NCBI GenBank assembly: GCA_913055685.1
Contig: CAJXKC010000001.1
Location: forward strand, 868,001-932,000
Source of the DNA: an uncultured Flavobacteriales bacterium
Lineage (GTDB): Bacteria > Bacteroidota > Bacteroidia > Flavobacteriales > Schleiferiaceae
Length of the DNA: 64,000 nt
Direction: 5' to 3'
A model generated the notes under the pieces. It worked only from the letters and a program-made list of their open reading frames with translations. It was not told the origin of the DNA and made no database searches. The position numbers and the translations under genes are program-made. This document shows positions 47,145-57,776 of this stretch, piece by piece (within the stretch, counting starts at the first letter, position 1; each line of letters opens with the position of its first letter).

Positions 47145-47903
47145 TTATTTCTCGCTGCTGATGCTAGCGCTAAGGTATTCGCGGTTCATGCGTGCAATGT
47201 TTTCCAAGGAAATTCCTTTCGGACATTCTTCTGCGCAAGCACCTACGTTGGAGCAGTTTCCAAATCCTTCTAAGTCCATTTGATTTACCATGTTTAAAAC
47301 ACGGTCTTTCGCTTCAACTTGTCCCTGCGGTAAAAGGGCTAACTGAGAAACTTTAGCCGACACAAACAGCATGGCCGAAGCATTCGGACAAGCCGCTACA
47401 CAGGCACCACAACCAATACAGGTAGCCGCATTAAAGGCTTCATCTGCATTTGCTTTAGGAACTGGAATGGCATTCGCATCCAAAGTGTTTCCTGAAGTGT
47501 TTACCGATACGAAACCACCCGCCTGAATAACGCGGTCCATGGCGTCTCTATTTACCACCAAATCCTTCATTACCGGGAAGGCACGTGCTCTCCAAGGCTC
47601 TACATAAATGGTATCGCCATCCTTGAACTTACGCATATGTAATTGGCAAGTAGTGGTTTCATTTTCGGGTCCATGTGGCTCACCGTTAATGTGCATCGAA
47701 CACATTCCACAAATACCTTCGCGGCAGTCGTGGTCAAATGCAACCGGCTCATCGCCTTTCTCAATTAACTCTTCGTTTAATTGATCCATCATTTCCAAGA
47801 ATGAGCTGTCTTCACTTACATCACTAATGTTGTAGTCTTTTAGCTCTCCTTTACTATTTGCGTTGGCTTGACGCCAGATTTTCAATTTTAAATCCATGCT
47901 CAA
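47145..47903 (-). CDS. sdhB: Succinate dehydrogenase/fumarate reductase iron-sulfur subunit
   Basis: [59 protein letters not shown]. Confidence 0.97.
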   Translation of the reverse strand: MSMDLKLKIWRQANANSKGELKDYNISDVSEDSSFLEMMDQLNEELIEKGDEPVAFDHDCREGICGMCSMHINGEPHGPENETTTCQLHMRKFKDGDTIYVEPWRARAFPVMKDLVVNRDAMDRVIQAGGFVSVNTSGNTLDANAIPVPKANADEAFNAATCIGCGACVAACPNASAMLFVSAKVSQLALLPQGQVEAKDRVLNMVNQMDLEGFGNCSNVGACAEECPKGISLENIARMNREYLSASISSEK

Positions 47904-47918
47904 AATTTTTAATCCCGA

Positions 47919-49922
47919 TTACTTGTAGCTACGGGTTTTCAATTCCACATTTTCAAATACTAGATCCTCTTTCACCAATTCAGTGGTGCTAGGATCGCCA
48001 CTGTATTTCCAAGCCGATACAAAGGCGAAGTCTTCGTCGCGACGTAGGGCTTCTCCTTCTTCAGTTTGGTATTCTTCGCGGAAGTGTCCTCCACAGGATT
48101 CTTCGCGTTCAAGCGCGTCTTTACACATCAACTCACCCAATTCCATAAAGTCAGCTACTCGCATCGCTTTATCCAACTCGGGGTTCATTTCGTCTGCCTT
48201 TCCTGGGATTTTTACATTATCCCAGTATTCCGCACGGAGTTCTTGAATTTCCTTAATGGCTTCGGTTAAGCCTTGAGCATTACGAGCCATACCACATTTG
48301 TCCCACATGATGCGGCCCAATTTTTTGTGGTAATAATCCACACTGTGCTTCTTGCCAGCGTTGTTCATCAATTTATCGATGTTGCCTTTCACCTCATTTT
48401 CAGCTGCAGCGAAAGCTTCGTGATTGGTGTCTATTTCACCGGTACGAATCTCATCGGCTAAGTAATCACCAATGGTATAAGGAATTACAAAATAACCATC
48501 AGCTAAACCTTGCATTAGGGCCGAGGCTCCAAGGCGGTTGGCACCATGGTCGGAGAAATTGGCTTCACCTAAGGCGAATAATCCAGGAACCGAGGTCATT
48601 AAGTTGTAATCTACCCAAAGACCACCCATGGTGTAGTGAACCGCTGGGTAAATCATCATTGGGGTTTCGTAGGGATTATCGTCAACGATCTTCTCGTACA
48701 TCGCAAAGAGGTTACCGTATTTGGCTTCCACCACTTTGGTCCCTAATTCACGAATCTTCTCGGGGCTAGGATTGTCGATACCTTGAATATTGGCTTCGGT
48801 TTTACCGTAGCGCTCAATCGCCGCAGCGAAGTCAAGGTAAACTGCTTCCCCAGTTTTATTAACTCCGAAACCTTCGTCGCAACGCTCTTTAGCGGCACGC
48901 GAAGCAACGTCTCGTGGTACGAGGTTACCGAAGCTTGGGTAGCGACGCTCTAAGTAATAGTCGCGTTTCTCTTCTGGAAGATCAGTAGGCTTTAATTTAC
49001 CGGCGCGAATTGCTTCGGCATCCTTACGATCTTTGGGTACCCAAATACGTCCGTCGTTACGAAGCGACTCAGACATCAGCGTAAGCTTAGACTGATGCTC
49101 GCCTGAAACAGGAATACAAGTAGGGTGAATTTGAGTAAAACAAGGGTTGGCAAATAATGCGCCTTTGCGGTGTGCTTTCCAAGCGGCCGAGCCATTTGAG
49201 CCCATGGCATTGGTGGAAAGGAAGAATACGTTACCATAACCTCCCGATGCCAACACAACGGCATGTGCACCATGTCTTTGTATTTCGCCAGTAACCAAAT
49301 TACGAGCGATAATACCGCGAGCTTTGCCATCTACGACAACCACTTCCATCATTTCGTGGCGGTTGTATAGCTTCACCTTGCCTTTGGCAATTTGACGGCT
49401 TAGGGCAGAGTAGGCGCCTAAAAGTAGCTGTTGCCCGGTCTGACCTTTAGCGTAGAAAGTACGACTTACCTGAACCCCACCGAAAGAACGGTTATCAAGG
49501 TTACCGCCGTATTCACGAGCGAAAGGTACACCCTGAGCTACGGCTTGGTCGATGATATTTGCTGATACCTCTGCCAATCGGTATACATTGGCTTCACGAG
49601 AGCGGTAGTCGCCTCCTTTAATAGTATCGTAGAATAAACGGTAAACGGAGTCACCGTCGTTTTGATAGTTTTTAGCGGCATTGATTCCACCCTGAGCGGC
49701 AATAGAGTGCGCGCGACGTGGTGAATCTTGGAAGCAAAATGCTTTCACATTGTAGCCCATCTCTGCTAAAGAAGCAGCGGCTGAGGCTCCCGCCAATCCC
49801 GTTCCAACAACAATAACATCGATATTCCTTTTGTTGGCAGGGTTAACCAAGCGAATGTTGGCCTTGTGATTTTGCCACTTCTTTTCTAGTGGTCCCTCTG
49901 GAATTTTCGAATCTAACTTCAT
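47919..49922 (-). CDS. sdhA: Succinate dehydrogenase/fumarate reductase flavoprotein subunit
   Basis: [68 protein letters not shown]. Confidence 0.98.
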   Translation of the reverse strand: MKLDSKIPEGPLEKKWQNHKANIRLVNPANKRNIDVIVVGTGLAGASAAASLAEMGYNVKAFCFQDSPRRAHSIAAQGGINAAKNYQNDGDSVYRLFYDTIKGGDYRSREANVYRLAEVSANIIDQAVAQGVPFAREYGGNLDNRSFGGVQVSRTFYAKGQTGQQLLLGAYSALSRQIAKGKVKLYNRHEMMEVVVVDGKARGIIARNLVTGEIQRHGAHAVVLASGGYGNVFFLSTNAMGSNGSAAWKAHRKGALFANPCFTQIHPTCIPVSGEHQSKLTLMSESLRNDGRIWVPKDRKDAEAIRAGKLKPTDLPEEKRDYYLERRYPSFGNLVPRDVASRAAKERCDEGFGVNKTGEAVYLDFAAAIERYGKTEANIQGIDNPSPEKIRELGTKVVEAKYGNLFAMYEKIVDDNPYETPMMIYPAVHYTMGGLWVDYNLMTSVPGLFALGEANFSDHGANRLGASALMQGLADGYFVIPYTIGDYLADEIRTGEIDTNHEAFAAAENEVKGNIDKLMNNAGKKHSVDYYHKKLGRIMWDKCGMARNAQGLTEAIKEIQELRAEYWDNVKIPGKADEMNPELDKAMRVADFMELGELMCKDALEREESCGGHFREEYQTEEGEALRRDEDFAFVSAWKYSGDPSTTELVKEDLVFENVELKTRSYK

Positions 49923-49933
49923 GGAGATTGCGT

Positions 49934-50623
49934 TTAATTTTTAGCCATTAAAATGAAAACGGGAATGATTGCATAAGCCAACGGTACGATTACCGAAAAG
50001 GCATAGCCTACAGTCTTAATAACTGGAGTGTAGCGCTTATGGTTTAGACCTAAAGTCTGGAACGCACTGGCAAAGCCATGCCATAAATGGAATGCGATTG
50101 CGGCCATGGCAATTACGTATAAGCTTACCATAATCATTCCGGCACTTCCATCTTGATAGGTCTTTATAACCACGGCAGCTAGGTCTTTGTTCCCTTGACT
50201 GTCCATTCCGATCTCACCCCAGTGCATGGTGTACCAGAATTGGCTCATGTGTAAAATGATAAATGCCAAAATGATAGTTCCTAATAAACCCATATTGCGT
50301 GAGGCCCAAACTGAGTTTGCATTTGGTTTCCAGCTCTTGTAACGCTCTGGACGCGCAGCGCGGTTTTGACGCACTAGTAATAATCCGTCGAAAGCGTGAA
50401 ATAAGATACTGAAGTAAAGTAGGTAGCTCACAATTTTAATCACCGGGAAGGTGGTCATAAATTTTGCGTAAGCATTAAACTTTTCTTGCCCTTCAACCGA
50501 AAGGTCAAGTAGCTGTAAATTACCGAGTAAGTGGACAATCAAAAATGAAATTAAGAAGAGTCCGGTTAGCGACATCCATATTTTCTTCGCGATGGATGAA
50601 CCTAAAATCCCTGATTTTGCCAT
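49934..50623 (-). CDS. sdhC: Succinate dehydrogenase cytochrome b subunit
   Basis: [51 protein letters not shown]. Confidence 0.95.
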   Translation of the reverse strand: MAKSGILGSSIAKKIWMSLTGLFLISFLIVHLLGNLQLLDLSVEGQEKFNAYAKFMTTFPVIKIVSYLLYFSILFHAFDGLLLVRQNRAARPERYKSWKPNANSVWASRNMGLLGTIILAFIILHMSQFWYTMHWGEIGMDSQGNKDLAAVVIKTYQDGSAGMIMVSLYVIAMAAIAFHLWHGFASAFQTLGLNHKRYTPVIKTVGYAFSVIVPLAYAIIPVFILMAKN

Positions 50624-50750
50624 AGTTATAGTAGCGCATTGAATTTCCGCAAATTTAAGAAGCAGAAAGGATTCCCCAACATCCTGTCCTATTTAGAATG
50701 ATTACAGGAAAGTCCCTAATCGCTTGTGTTTAAAGGCAGCTGCTAATTTT

Positions 50751-50758
50751 TACCTTTG
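50751..50758 (+). promoter_or_regulatory. -7 box TACCTTTG for pepP-like gene
   Basis: Exact TAnnTTTG 22 bp before ATG 50781. Confidence 0.5.
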
Positions 50759-50780
50759 CGGGAAACGAAAAATAATTTAC

Positions 50781-52070
50781 ATGCGATACGATTCTATCGA
50801 TTCCCAATTGTTTATTCAGAACCGAGCAAATTTTGCGAAACACCTCACAAAGGGTGCCTTAGCAATTTTCAATGCTAATGATATTTTACCCACCAATGCA
50901 GATGGTACTTTACCCTTTGTGCAAAACCGCGATTTGTTCTATTTAAGCGGAGTAGATCAAGAGGAAAGTATTTTGGTGATCTTTCCTGACGCTTATGATC
51001 CTGCCCATCGCGAGATGTTATTTGTAACCGAAACGAACGAGCATATTGCCCGTTGGGAGGGTGCCAAACTAACTAAGGAGCAAGGAACTGAAGTAAGCGG
51101 GATTAAGTCGGTTTATTGGCTAAGTGAGTTTGAGGCCATACTTAAAAATGTAATGTCTCAGGCGACTGCGGTTTACTTAAATAGCAATGAGCACTTACGC
51201 GCCAAATTAGAAGTTGAAACCCGTGATATGCGCTTTGGGAAATGGATTCGTGAAAAGTATCCCATGCATAATTACCAGAGAAGCGCTCCCGTCATGCATA
51301 AATTGCGGGCCATTAAGTCGCCTATCGAGGTCGACTTGATGAGCAAAGCATCGGAGATCAATACCAAGGCTTTTTTAAGGGTAATGAAATTCTTAAAGCC
51401 TGGAGTAATGGAGTACGAATTGGAAGCCGAGTTTATCCACGAGTACAAGCGCAACGGTTCGCCAGATTTTAGCTACACTCCAATTATTGCTTCGGGTGAA
51501 AGTGCCTGTGTGCTGCACTATATTGAGAACGATAAAGTTTGTAAAGATGGCGATTTAGTGCTTTTCGATTGTGGCAACTGGTATGCCAATTATGCCAGCG
51601 ATGTAACCCGCTGTTTTCCGGTAAATGGTCGCTTTAGCGCCCGCCAGAAAGAGGTCTATAATGCAGTTTTACGAGTACAAAAAGCAAGTTTAGAACTCTT
51701 GCGTCCGGGCAATCAATTACATGAATACCACAAGCAGGTAGGTGAGCTAATGACCAAAGAGTTACTGGATTTAAAACTCATCGATAAAACCGATGTGAAG
51801 AATCAGGATCCGAATTGGCCCGCATACAAGAAATACTTCATGCACGGCACCTCGCATTATATTGGTTTAGACGTGCACGATGTCGGTTTATGGACCGATA
51901 AGATGGAAGTGGGTAATGCTTTTACCTGTGAGCCTGGTATCTACATTCCCGAAGAGGGTATCGGCATTCGTATCGAAGACGATATTATTATTGGAGAAAA
52001 AGAAAACCTCAATATGACGGCTGGTATACCGAAGGAAGTTGAGGAGATTGAAGATTATATGAATAGCTAA
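50781..52070 (+). CDS. pepP: Xaa-Pro aminopeptidase (aminopeptidase P family)
   Basis: LRAIKSPIEVDLMSKASEINTKAF; LVLFDCGNWYANYASDVTRCFP; HGTSHYIGLDVHDVG; start moved to ATG 50781. Confidence 0.95.
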   Translation: MRYDSIDSQLFIQNRANFAKHLTKGALAIFNANDILPTNADGTLPFVQNRDLFYLSGVDQEESILVIFPDAYDPAHREMLFVTETNEHIARWEGAKLTKEQGTEVSGIKSVYWLSEFEAILKNVMSQATAVYLNSNEHLRAKLEVETRDMRFGKWIREKYPMHNYQRSAPVMHKLRAIKSPIEVDLMSKASEINTKAFLRVMKFLKPGVMEYELEAEFIHEYKRNGSPDFSYTPIIASGESACVLHYIENDKVCKDGDLVLFDCGNWYANYASDVTRCFPVNGRFSARQKEVYNAVLRVQKASLELLRPGNQLHEYHKQVGELMTKELLDLKLIDKTDVKNQDPNWPAYKKYFMHGTSHYIGLDVHDVGLWTDKMEVGNAFTCEPGIYIPEEGIGIRIEDDIIIGEKENLNMTAGIPKEVEEIEDYMNS

Positions 52071-52861
52071 TGAAAGCCATTCACTTCCAGTACAAGGAAG
52101 CTAATTTTTATGCAGAAGAACAGGGCCAAGGTAAGGCCCTGATCTTCTTGCATGGTTTTTTAGAAAACCGTCAAATGTGGGCCTCGGTGATAGAGGCTTT
52201 GCCCAATACCTATCGAAAAATAGTGCTAGACCTGCCTGGTCATGGCAAGTCAGATAACCTAGCCTATGTCCACACCATGGAGGAAATGGCCGAGGTGGTA
52301 ATGGCTTTGGTTCGTCATCTGCGGCTCAAGAAGTTTAGTCTTATTGGCCATTCCATGGGAGGCTATGTGGCTTTAGCTGTGGCTGATAAATATCCGGATA
52401 ACCTTAAGGCTTTGGTACTCATGAATTCCAATTCGCGTGCCGATAGTCCAGAGAAAAAGCTGAATCGCGATCGGGCTATTGCCTTGGTAAAACGCAATCC
52501 GAAATCTTATGTACGTAATGCGATTCCGCTGTTATTTAGGCCGAAAAATCGCAATCTTCTCAAGGAACAGGTAGCTTTGGTGAAGGAACAGGCCTTAGAA
52601 ACTAGTCCCCAGGGTATCGTGGCTGCCCTGGAGGGTATGAAAGATCGGGTTGACCGAGAAATGATTCTAGCCTTCGCGCCTTATCCAATACTATTCATTG
52701 CTTCTAAAAAGGATCCGGTTTTGGACTTTCAAATGTTGGAAGAACAACTGCATTATAATGCGGTGGAATCCTTGATTTTAGAAGACGGCCATATGAGTCA
52801 TTTCGAAAACCCGGAGGCCTTAATTGAGGGTTTGCGCTCATTCTTAAGTCGTAAGCTCTAA
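52070..52861 (+). CDS. Alpha/beta-fold hydrolase
   Basis: LIFLHGFLENRQMW; VLDLPGHGKSD; LIGHSMGGYVAL; ATGA-type overlap with pepP. Confidence 0.93.
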   Translation: MKAIHFQYKEANFYAEEQGQGKALIFLHGFLENRQMWASVIEALPNTYRKIVLDLPGHGKSDNLAYVHTMEEMAEVVMALVRHLRLKKFSLIGHSMGGYVALAVADKYPDNLKALVLMNSNSRADSPEKKLNRDRAIALVKRNPKSYVRNAIPLLFRPKNRNLLKEQVALVKEQALETSPQGIVAALEGMKDRVDREMILAFAPYPILFIASKKDPVLDFQMLEEQLHYNAVESLILEDGHMSHFENPEALIEGLRSFLSRKL

Positions 52862-53087
52862 AATTTTATCAAGGATTTTCTTCTATCTCATTTTATATTA
52901 AGGAGATACAATTAAGCAGCTGGCAAACATAGGCTTTGCACTTGCTAATTTTGCCTGTGGGTAGTGTCCTGTGCTTATAAGTAGCTTGAAAATGTGTTAG
53001 TTGACTAAAAATGAAAGTCCTTAAAATTGGGGGGCTTTTTTTAAATTGATGAACCAACACCCAAGCAAATTTTAATTTTTAGCCTGC

Positions 53088-54011
53088 ATGCCCTCCATTC
53101 AAGAACGGATTCTCAAGCGGATTGAAGCTCAGTTACCGAAAGGAGAATCTTTAGCCAAAAGTCTAGAGCGCTTTTTAGAAGTTGACTCTAGTACTGCTCG
53201 TCGAAAATTACATGGTGACTCCAATTTAAGTTTAGAACAACTGGAGTCATTAATAGCCGCCGATCCATCTTTATTGGAAGAATTGCTGCCCATAGCCATG
53301 CGCGACAATAATTTTCTAGGCACCTACAGCCATATCCATAGTTATAATGATGTCGCCCAATATCTAAGATCGATTATTAAGCGCTTTGAATTAGCGGTAA
53401 AGGCTGAGGCAAAACTCCAATACATTGCCCGTGATTTACCGCTGTTTTTCTTCTTATCAGACCGCGATCTGGCCTCTTTCAAATTTTCCTTGTGGACAGG
53501 TGAATTGCAAAAGGGAAATCTTATCCAGCTTTGTGATGAGCTATATCAGCTTTGCCAAGAAGCCCATCAATTGTACTTAAGTTTATCTACCGTAGAAATA
53601 TGGAGTCGTGAGGTAACGCGCAATCAGCTGCAGCAATTAAATTGGCATTGGGGAATGACCTACCTGGACCCAAAAATTAAGGAGGGACTCTTGGAAGTGA
53701 TTAAGGATAAAGTAGCTACCTATAAGGAGTGGGCCTATTCGGGTCTTAAAGATGGTAAGGGGAAATTGCAATTGTATTTTTCCGAATACATCGTTATGAA
53801 CAATGGCGGTTTACTGTCTACCGATAGGTTTAAAGTCCTGATGTCGGCCATCAGTAATGTGAACTTTGTAAGCTATACCAATCCCAGTCTTTGTGAAGGT
53901 TTTTTAAAAGAATTTGAAGATCAGCAAAACGCCTCCATATTAGTCTCGCGATCCAATGCCTTAGAGCGCGAGAAGTCTTTTAGTAAATTAATTGAGGACT
54001 TAAACAGCTAG
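53088..54011 (+). CDS. Hypothetical 307-aa protein with possible N-terminal HTH
   Basis: SLAKSLERFLEVDSSTARRKLHGDSNLSLEQLESLIAADPSLLEELL resembles a Cro/CI-type helical segment; remainder unknown. Confidence 0.55.
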   Translation: MPSIQERILKRIEAQLPKGESLAKSLERFLEVDSSTARRKLHGDSNLSLEQLESLIAADPSLLEELLPIAMRDNNFLGTYSHIHSYNDVAQYLRSIIKRFELAVKAEAKLQYIARDLPLFFFLSDRDLASFKFSLWTGELQKGNLIQLCDELYQLCQEAHQLYLSLSTVEIWSREVTRNQLQQLNWHWGMTYLDPKIKEGLLEVIKDKVATYKEWAYSGLKDGKGKLQLYFSEYIVMNNGGLLSTDRFKVLMSAISNVNFVSYTNPSLCEGFLKEFEDQQNASILVSRSNALEREKSFSKLIEDLNS

Positions 54012-55063
54012 GATGGTTCCTTGCTGTCGCGCAGGGCATTCCAACCCTGAGCTTGCAGAGGAATACTAGCGCCATCGCGGGTGATTAGATTAGTACCGGC
54101 ATTGGCATCGGTCATGTGTCCGATTACGGTCAAATGTGGATTTCCTTTAATCTTATCGTGCTCCTCAATTGGGATAGTGAATAGTAATTCATAGTCCTCT
54201 CCGCCGTTAAGGGCAATGGTAGAAGCATTTAATTTAAACTCCTCGCATAGTTTAAAAACCTGCGGATCGATGGGTATCTTTTCCTCGTAAATGGCCACGC
54301 CAAGTTTGCTTTGCTTGGAAAGATGTAAGGCCTCCGAGCTAAGTCCGTCTGAGATGTCGATCATCGCCGTCGGGTGAACCTCTAATTTGGCTAAAAGCTC
54401 TGGAATATCCTTACGAGCTTCAGGTTTCAATTGTCGTTCTAGCACATACTCATTGCCTCCTAGTTGGGGCTGTACTTCGGGATTGCCTTGAAATACTTGC
54501 TTTTCTCTTTCCAGTACTTGTAAGCCCATGTAAGCGCCGCCTAAATCTCCCGATACCACCAATAGGTCATTTTCTTTAGCTCCACTGCGTTCGATGATTT
54601 CATTTTCATCGGCCACACCAATGGCAGTAATGCTTAGTATCAAACCCGAATATGATGAAGTCGTATCACCTCCAACTAAGTCTACTTCATACACCTCGCA
54701 GGCGTGACGAATACCTTCGTAAATCTTGTCTAAATACTCGATTCCAAAGCGATTGCTAATGGCAAGGTTTACGGTAATCTGGGTGGGACGCCCGCCCATG
54801 GCATAGATATCCGATAAATTTACCACCACTGCCTTATAGCCTAGATGCTGGGGCGGAACATAGCTTAAATCGAAGTGTACCCCTTCCACCAACATGTCGG
54901 TGCTAACAAGGGTGCGACCACTTAAGTGTTCTAGGATAGCGGCATCGTCTCCAATTCCTTTAATAGTGCTTCCCTGGGTTAAAGGAAAATCTCTGGTTAA
55001 TCTCTCAATTAAACCGAACTCGCCAATATTCTCTAAGCTGGTAAATTTTTCTTCTTCTGCCAT
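54008..55063 (-). CDS. thiL: Thiamine-monophosphate kinase
   Basis: IGEFGLIERLTRDF; IKGIGDDAAIL; STDMLVEGVHFDLSYVPPQHLGYKAVVVNLSDIYAMGG; LNGGEDYELLFT. Confidence 0.97.
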   Translation of the reverse strand: MAEEEKFTSLENIGEFGLIERLTRDFPLTQGSTIKGIGDDAAILEHLSGRTLVSTDMLVEGVHFDLSYVPPQHLGYKAVVVNLSDIYAMGGRPTQITVNLAISNRFGIEYLDKIYEGIRHACEVYEVDLVGGDTTSSYSGLILSITAIGVADENEIIERSGAKENDLLVVSGDLGGAYMGLQVLEREKQVFQGNPEVQPQLGGNEYVLERQLKPEARKDIPELLAKLEVHPTAMIDISDGLSSEALHLSKQSKLGVAIYEEKIPIDPQVFKLCEEFKLNASTIALNGGEDYELLFTIPIEEHDKIKGNPHLTVIGHMTDANAGTNLITRDGASIPLQAQGWNALRDSKEPS

Positions 55064-55067
55064 GGGG

Positions 55068-55075
55068 CAAAATTA
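55068..55075 (-). promoter_or_regulatory. -7 box TAATTTTG four nt before the thiL ATG
   Basis: TAATTTTGCCCCATGG on - strand, same 18-mer as trmB. Confidence 0.6.
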
Positions 55076-55167
55076 GTGGTTTTTCGGTGGTGGCAAATGC
55101 TTAGCCTGACTTAGATTTTTTCAATCAAGAGATAGGGCTTAGGGTAACTCATGCTACTTAATATTAC

Positions 55168-55175
55168 TACCTTTG
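55168..55175 (+). promoter_or_regulatory. -7 box TACCTTTG for the suf operon
   Basis: Exact TAnnTTTG about 29 bp before ATG 55205. Confidence 0.5.
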
Positions 55176-55204
55176 CATTAATTTTGACTAAATCTAAATA
55201 GCTT

Positions 55205-55534
55205 ATGATCAAAGTTTCAGATAGCGCCCGGGATCGCTTGTCCAATCTTATGAAAGAGAGCGGCAAGGATTTAGCCGATACCTATGTTCGCGTAGGCGTT
55301 AGCAGCGGCGGTTGCAGTGGACTTTCTTATAATCTCGATTTTGATAGTGAGATGAAGGAAGATGATAAACTTTTTGAGGATCAAGGTGTAAAGATAGTAG
55401 TGGAAAAGAAAAGCTTCCTGTATTTGGTAGGCACTACGCTCGAGTATAGTGGTGGCTTAAATGGCAAGGGCTTTTCATTTAATAACCCCAATGCTTCTCG
55501 TACCTGTGGGTGCGGCGAAAGTTTTGCGGTTTAA
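55205..55534 (+). CDS. sufA: A-type iron-sulfur carrier (SufA/IscA family)
   Basis: VSSGGCSGLSYNLDFD; ASRTCGCGESFAV. Confidence 0.93.
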   Translation: MIKVSDSARDRLSNLMKESGKDLADTYVRVGVSSGGCSGLSYNLDFDSEMKEDDKLFEDQGVKIVVEKKSFLYLVGTTLEYSGGLNGKGFSFNNPNASRTCGCGESFAV

Positions 55535-55544
55535 AAACTAGTCT

Positions 55545-56987
55545 ATGAAGACGGAAGAAAGTTACTTAGAAGAGGTTACGGCCTCGGAATACAAATACGG
55601 TTTCTACACCAATATCGAGTCGGATAAAGTTCCTCCCGGATTAAATGAGGAGGTTATCCGCATTATTTCGGCCAAGAAAAATGAGCCCGAATGGATGTTG
55701 GAGTGGCGCTTGGATGCTTTCCGGAAATTTCAGAAAATGACCGAGCCCAAATGGCCAAATGTGACCTACCCAGAGCCAGACCTTCAGGCTATTTCCTATT
55801 ATGCGGCGCCTAAGAAGAAGAAAGAACTGGAAAGCCTTGATGAGGTTGATCCCGAACTTTTAAAAACCTTCGAAAAGCTCGGAATTTCATTAGACGAGCA
55901 AAAGCGCTTAACCGGAGTAGCCATGGATGTGGTAGTAGACTCGGTATCGGTAGCAACCACTTTTAAGGCCAAGCTAAGAGAATTGGGTATCATCTTCTGC
56001 TCCATTTCGGAAGCAATTCAGGAGCATCCCGAATTAGTGAAGAAATACTTGGGAACGGTAGTACCTAAGTCTGATAACTATTATGCAGCTTTAAATTCGG
56101 CGGTATTTACCGATGGTTCTTTCTGTTACATTCCCAAAGGAGTGCGTTGTCCGATGGAATTAAGCACCTACTTCCGTATTAATGAAGCGGGAACGGGTCA
56201 GTTTGAGCGCACCTTGGTAATTGCAGATGAGGCTTCCTATGTTTCCTATTTAGAAGGCTGTACCGCCCCCATGCGTGATGAGAATCAATTGCATGCCGCG
56301 GTAGTAGAATTGGTGGCCCTCGATGATGCTGAGATTAAATACTCAACTGTACAAAACTGGTATCCAGGCGATAAAGAAGGGAAAGGAGGGGTTTACAACT
56401 TTGTAACCAAACGCGGTCTTTGTGAGCGCAATGCTAAAATCTCTTGGACACAGGTTGAGACCGGTTCGGCCGTAACTTGGAAATACCCTTCATGTATTCT
56501 TAAAGGCGAAAATTCGGTAGGTGAATTCTATTCCGTTGCCGTTACCAATAACTATCAACAAGCCGATACTGGTACTAAGATGATTCACTTGGGTAAAAAC
56601 ACCAAGAGTACCATTATTAGTAAAGGGATTTGCGCGGGTAAATCGAATGGTTCCTACCGAGGCTTGGTTAAAATCGGCCCGCGAGCCGAAAATGCACGCA
56701 ACTTCTCACAGTGCGATTCGCTCTTAATGGGTGATGGATGTGGTTCGCATACCTTCCCCTATATCGAAACACAAAACAAGAGTGCGAAAATTGAGCATGA
56801 GGCGACTACCTCAAAAATTGGTGAAGACCAAATTTTCTATTGCCAGCAACGTGGTATTGGCGAGGAAGAGGCGATTGCCCTTATTGTAAACGGATATTGT
56901 AAAGATGTACTGAACCAATTGCCGATGGAGTTTGCGGTAGAAGCGCAAAAATTATTGGCTATTAGTCTAGAAGGATCAGTAGGATAA
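55545..56987 (+). CDS. sufB: Fe-S cluster assembly protein SufB
   Basis: [54 protein letters not shown]. Confidence 0.98.
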   Translation: MKTEESYLEEVTASEYKYGFYTNIESDKVPPGLNEEVIRIISAKKNEPEWMLEWRLDAFRKFQKMTEPKWPNVTYPEPDLQAISYYAAPKKKKELESLDEVDPELLKTFEKLGISLDEQKRLTGVAMDVVVDSVSVATTFKAKLRELGIIFCSISEAIQEHPELVKKYLGTVVPKSDNYYAALNSAVFTDGSFCYIPKGVRCPMELSTYFRINEAGTGQFERTLVIADEASYVSYLEGCTAPMRDENQLHAAVVELVALDDAEIKYSTVQNWYPGDKEGKGGVYNFVTKRGLCERNAKISWTQVETGSAVTWKYPSCILKGENSVGEFYSVAVTNNYQQADTGTKMIHLGKNTKSTIISKGICAGKSNGSYRGLVKIGPRAENARNFSQCDSLLMGDGCGSHTFPYIETQNKSAKIEHEATTSKIGEDQIFYCQQRGIGEEEAIALIVNGYCKDVLNQLPMEFAVEAQKLLAISLEGSVG

Positions 56988-57002
56988 TATTAATTCAGAG
57001 TC

Positions 57003-57758
57003 ATGTTAAAAATCAGCAACCTTCAGGCAGGTATTGAAGGAAAAGAAATATTAAAAGGAATTGATCTAGAGGTAAAGCCAGGAGAGGTACATGCCATCAT
57101 GGGACCGAATGGTTCTGGAAAAAGTACTCTTTCATCGGTAATTGCCGGTCGTGAAGACTATGAAGTAAACGGCGGGAACATCGACTTTGAGGGCGAAGAT
57201 CTTCTGGATTTGGGTCCGGATGAACGTGCGCACAAAGGAATTTTCTTGTCCTTCCAATACCCGGTAGAGATACCTGGGGTTACGGTAACCAATTTTATCA
57301 AAACCGCCATTAATGAATCGCGCAAGGCAAAGGGTGAAGAGGCCATGCCAGCCAACGAAATGTTGAAGAAAATGCGCGAGAAAATGAGCTTACTGGAAAT
57401 CGATAATGCTTTCTTGAGCCGCAGCCTTAATGAAGGTTTCTCAGGTGGTGAGAAGAAGCGTAATGAGATTTTTCAAATGGCCATGTTGGAGCCCAAATTG
57501 GCCATTCTTGATGAAACAGATTCTGGTTTAGATATCGATGCCTTGCGTATTGTGGCCAATGGGGTAAATAAACTGAAGAGCAAGAATAATGCGGTGATTG
57601 TGATTACGCACTACCAGCGTTTGCTCGATTACATTGTGCCCGATTTTGTGCACGTCCTCTACAAAGGCCGTATCGTGAAAAGTGGCGACAAGACTCTTGC
57701 CCATGAGCTAGAAGCCAAAGGTTACGATTGGATTAAAGAAGAAAGGGTAGAAGGCTAA
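57003..57758 (+). CDS. sufC: Fe-S cluster assembly ATPase SufC
   Basis: [56 protein letters not shown]. Confidence 0.98.
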   Translation: MLKISNLQAGIEGKEILKGIDLEVKPGEVHAIMGPNGSGKSTLSSVIAGREDYEVNGGNIDFEGEDLLDLGPDERAHKGIFLSFQYPVEIPGVTVTNFIKTAINESRKAKGEEAMPANEMLKKMREKMSLLEIDNAFLSRSLNEGFSGGEKKRNEIFQMAMLEPKLAILDETDSGLDIDALRIVANGVNKLKSKNNAVIVITHYQRLLDYIVPDFVHVLYKGRIVKSGDKTLAHELEAKGYDWIKEERVEG

Positions 57759-57776
57759 TCCCAAAAGCAAAAGAAA

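Noticed and set aside
47983-48461. + strand ORFs antisense to sdhA
   Set aside because: sdhA is highly conserved; these are shadow ORFs.
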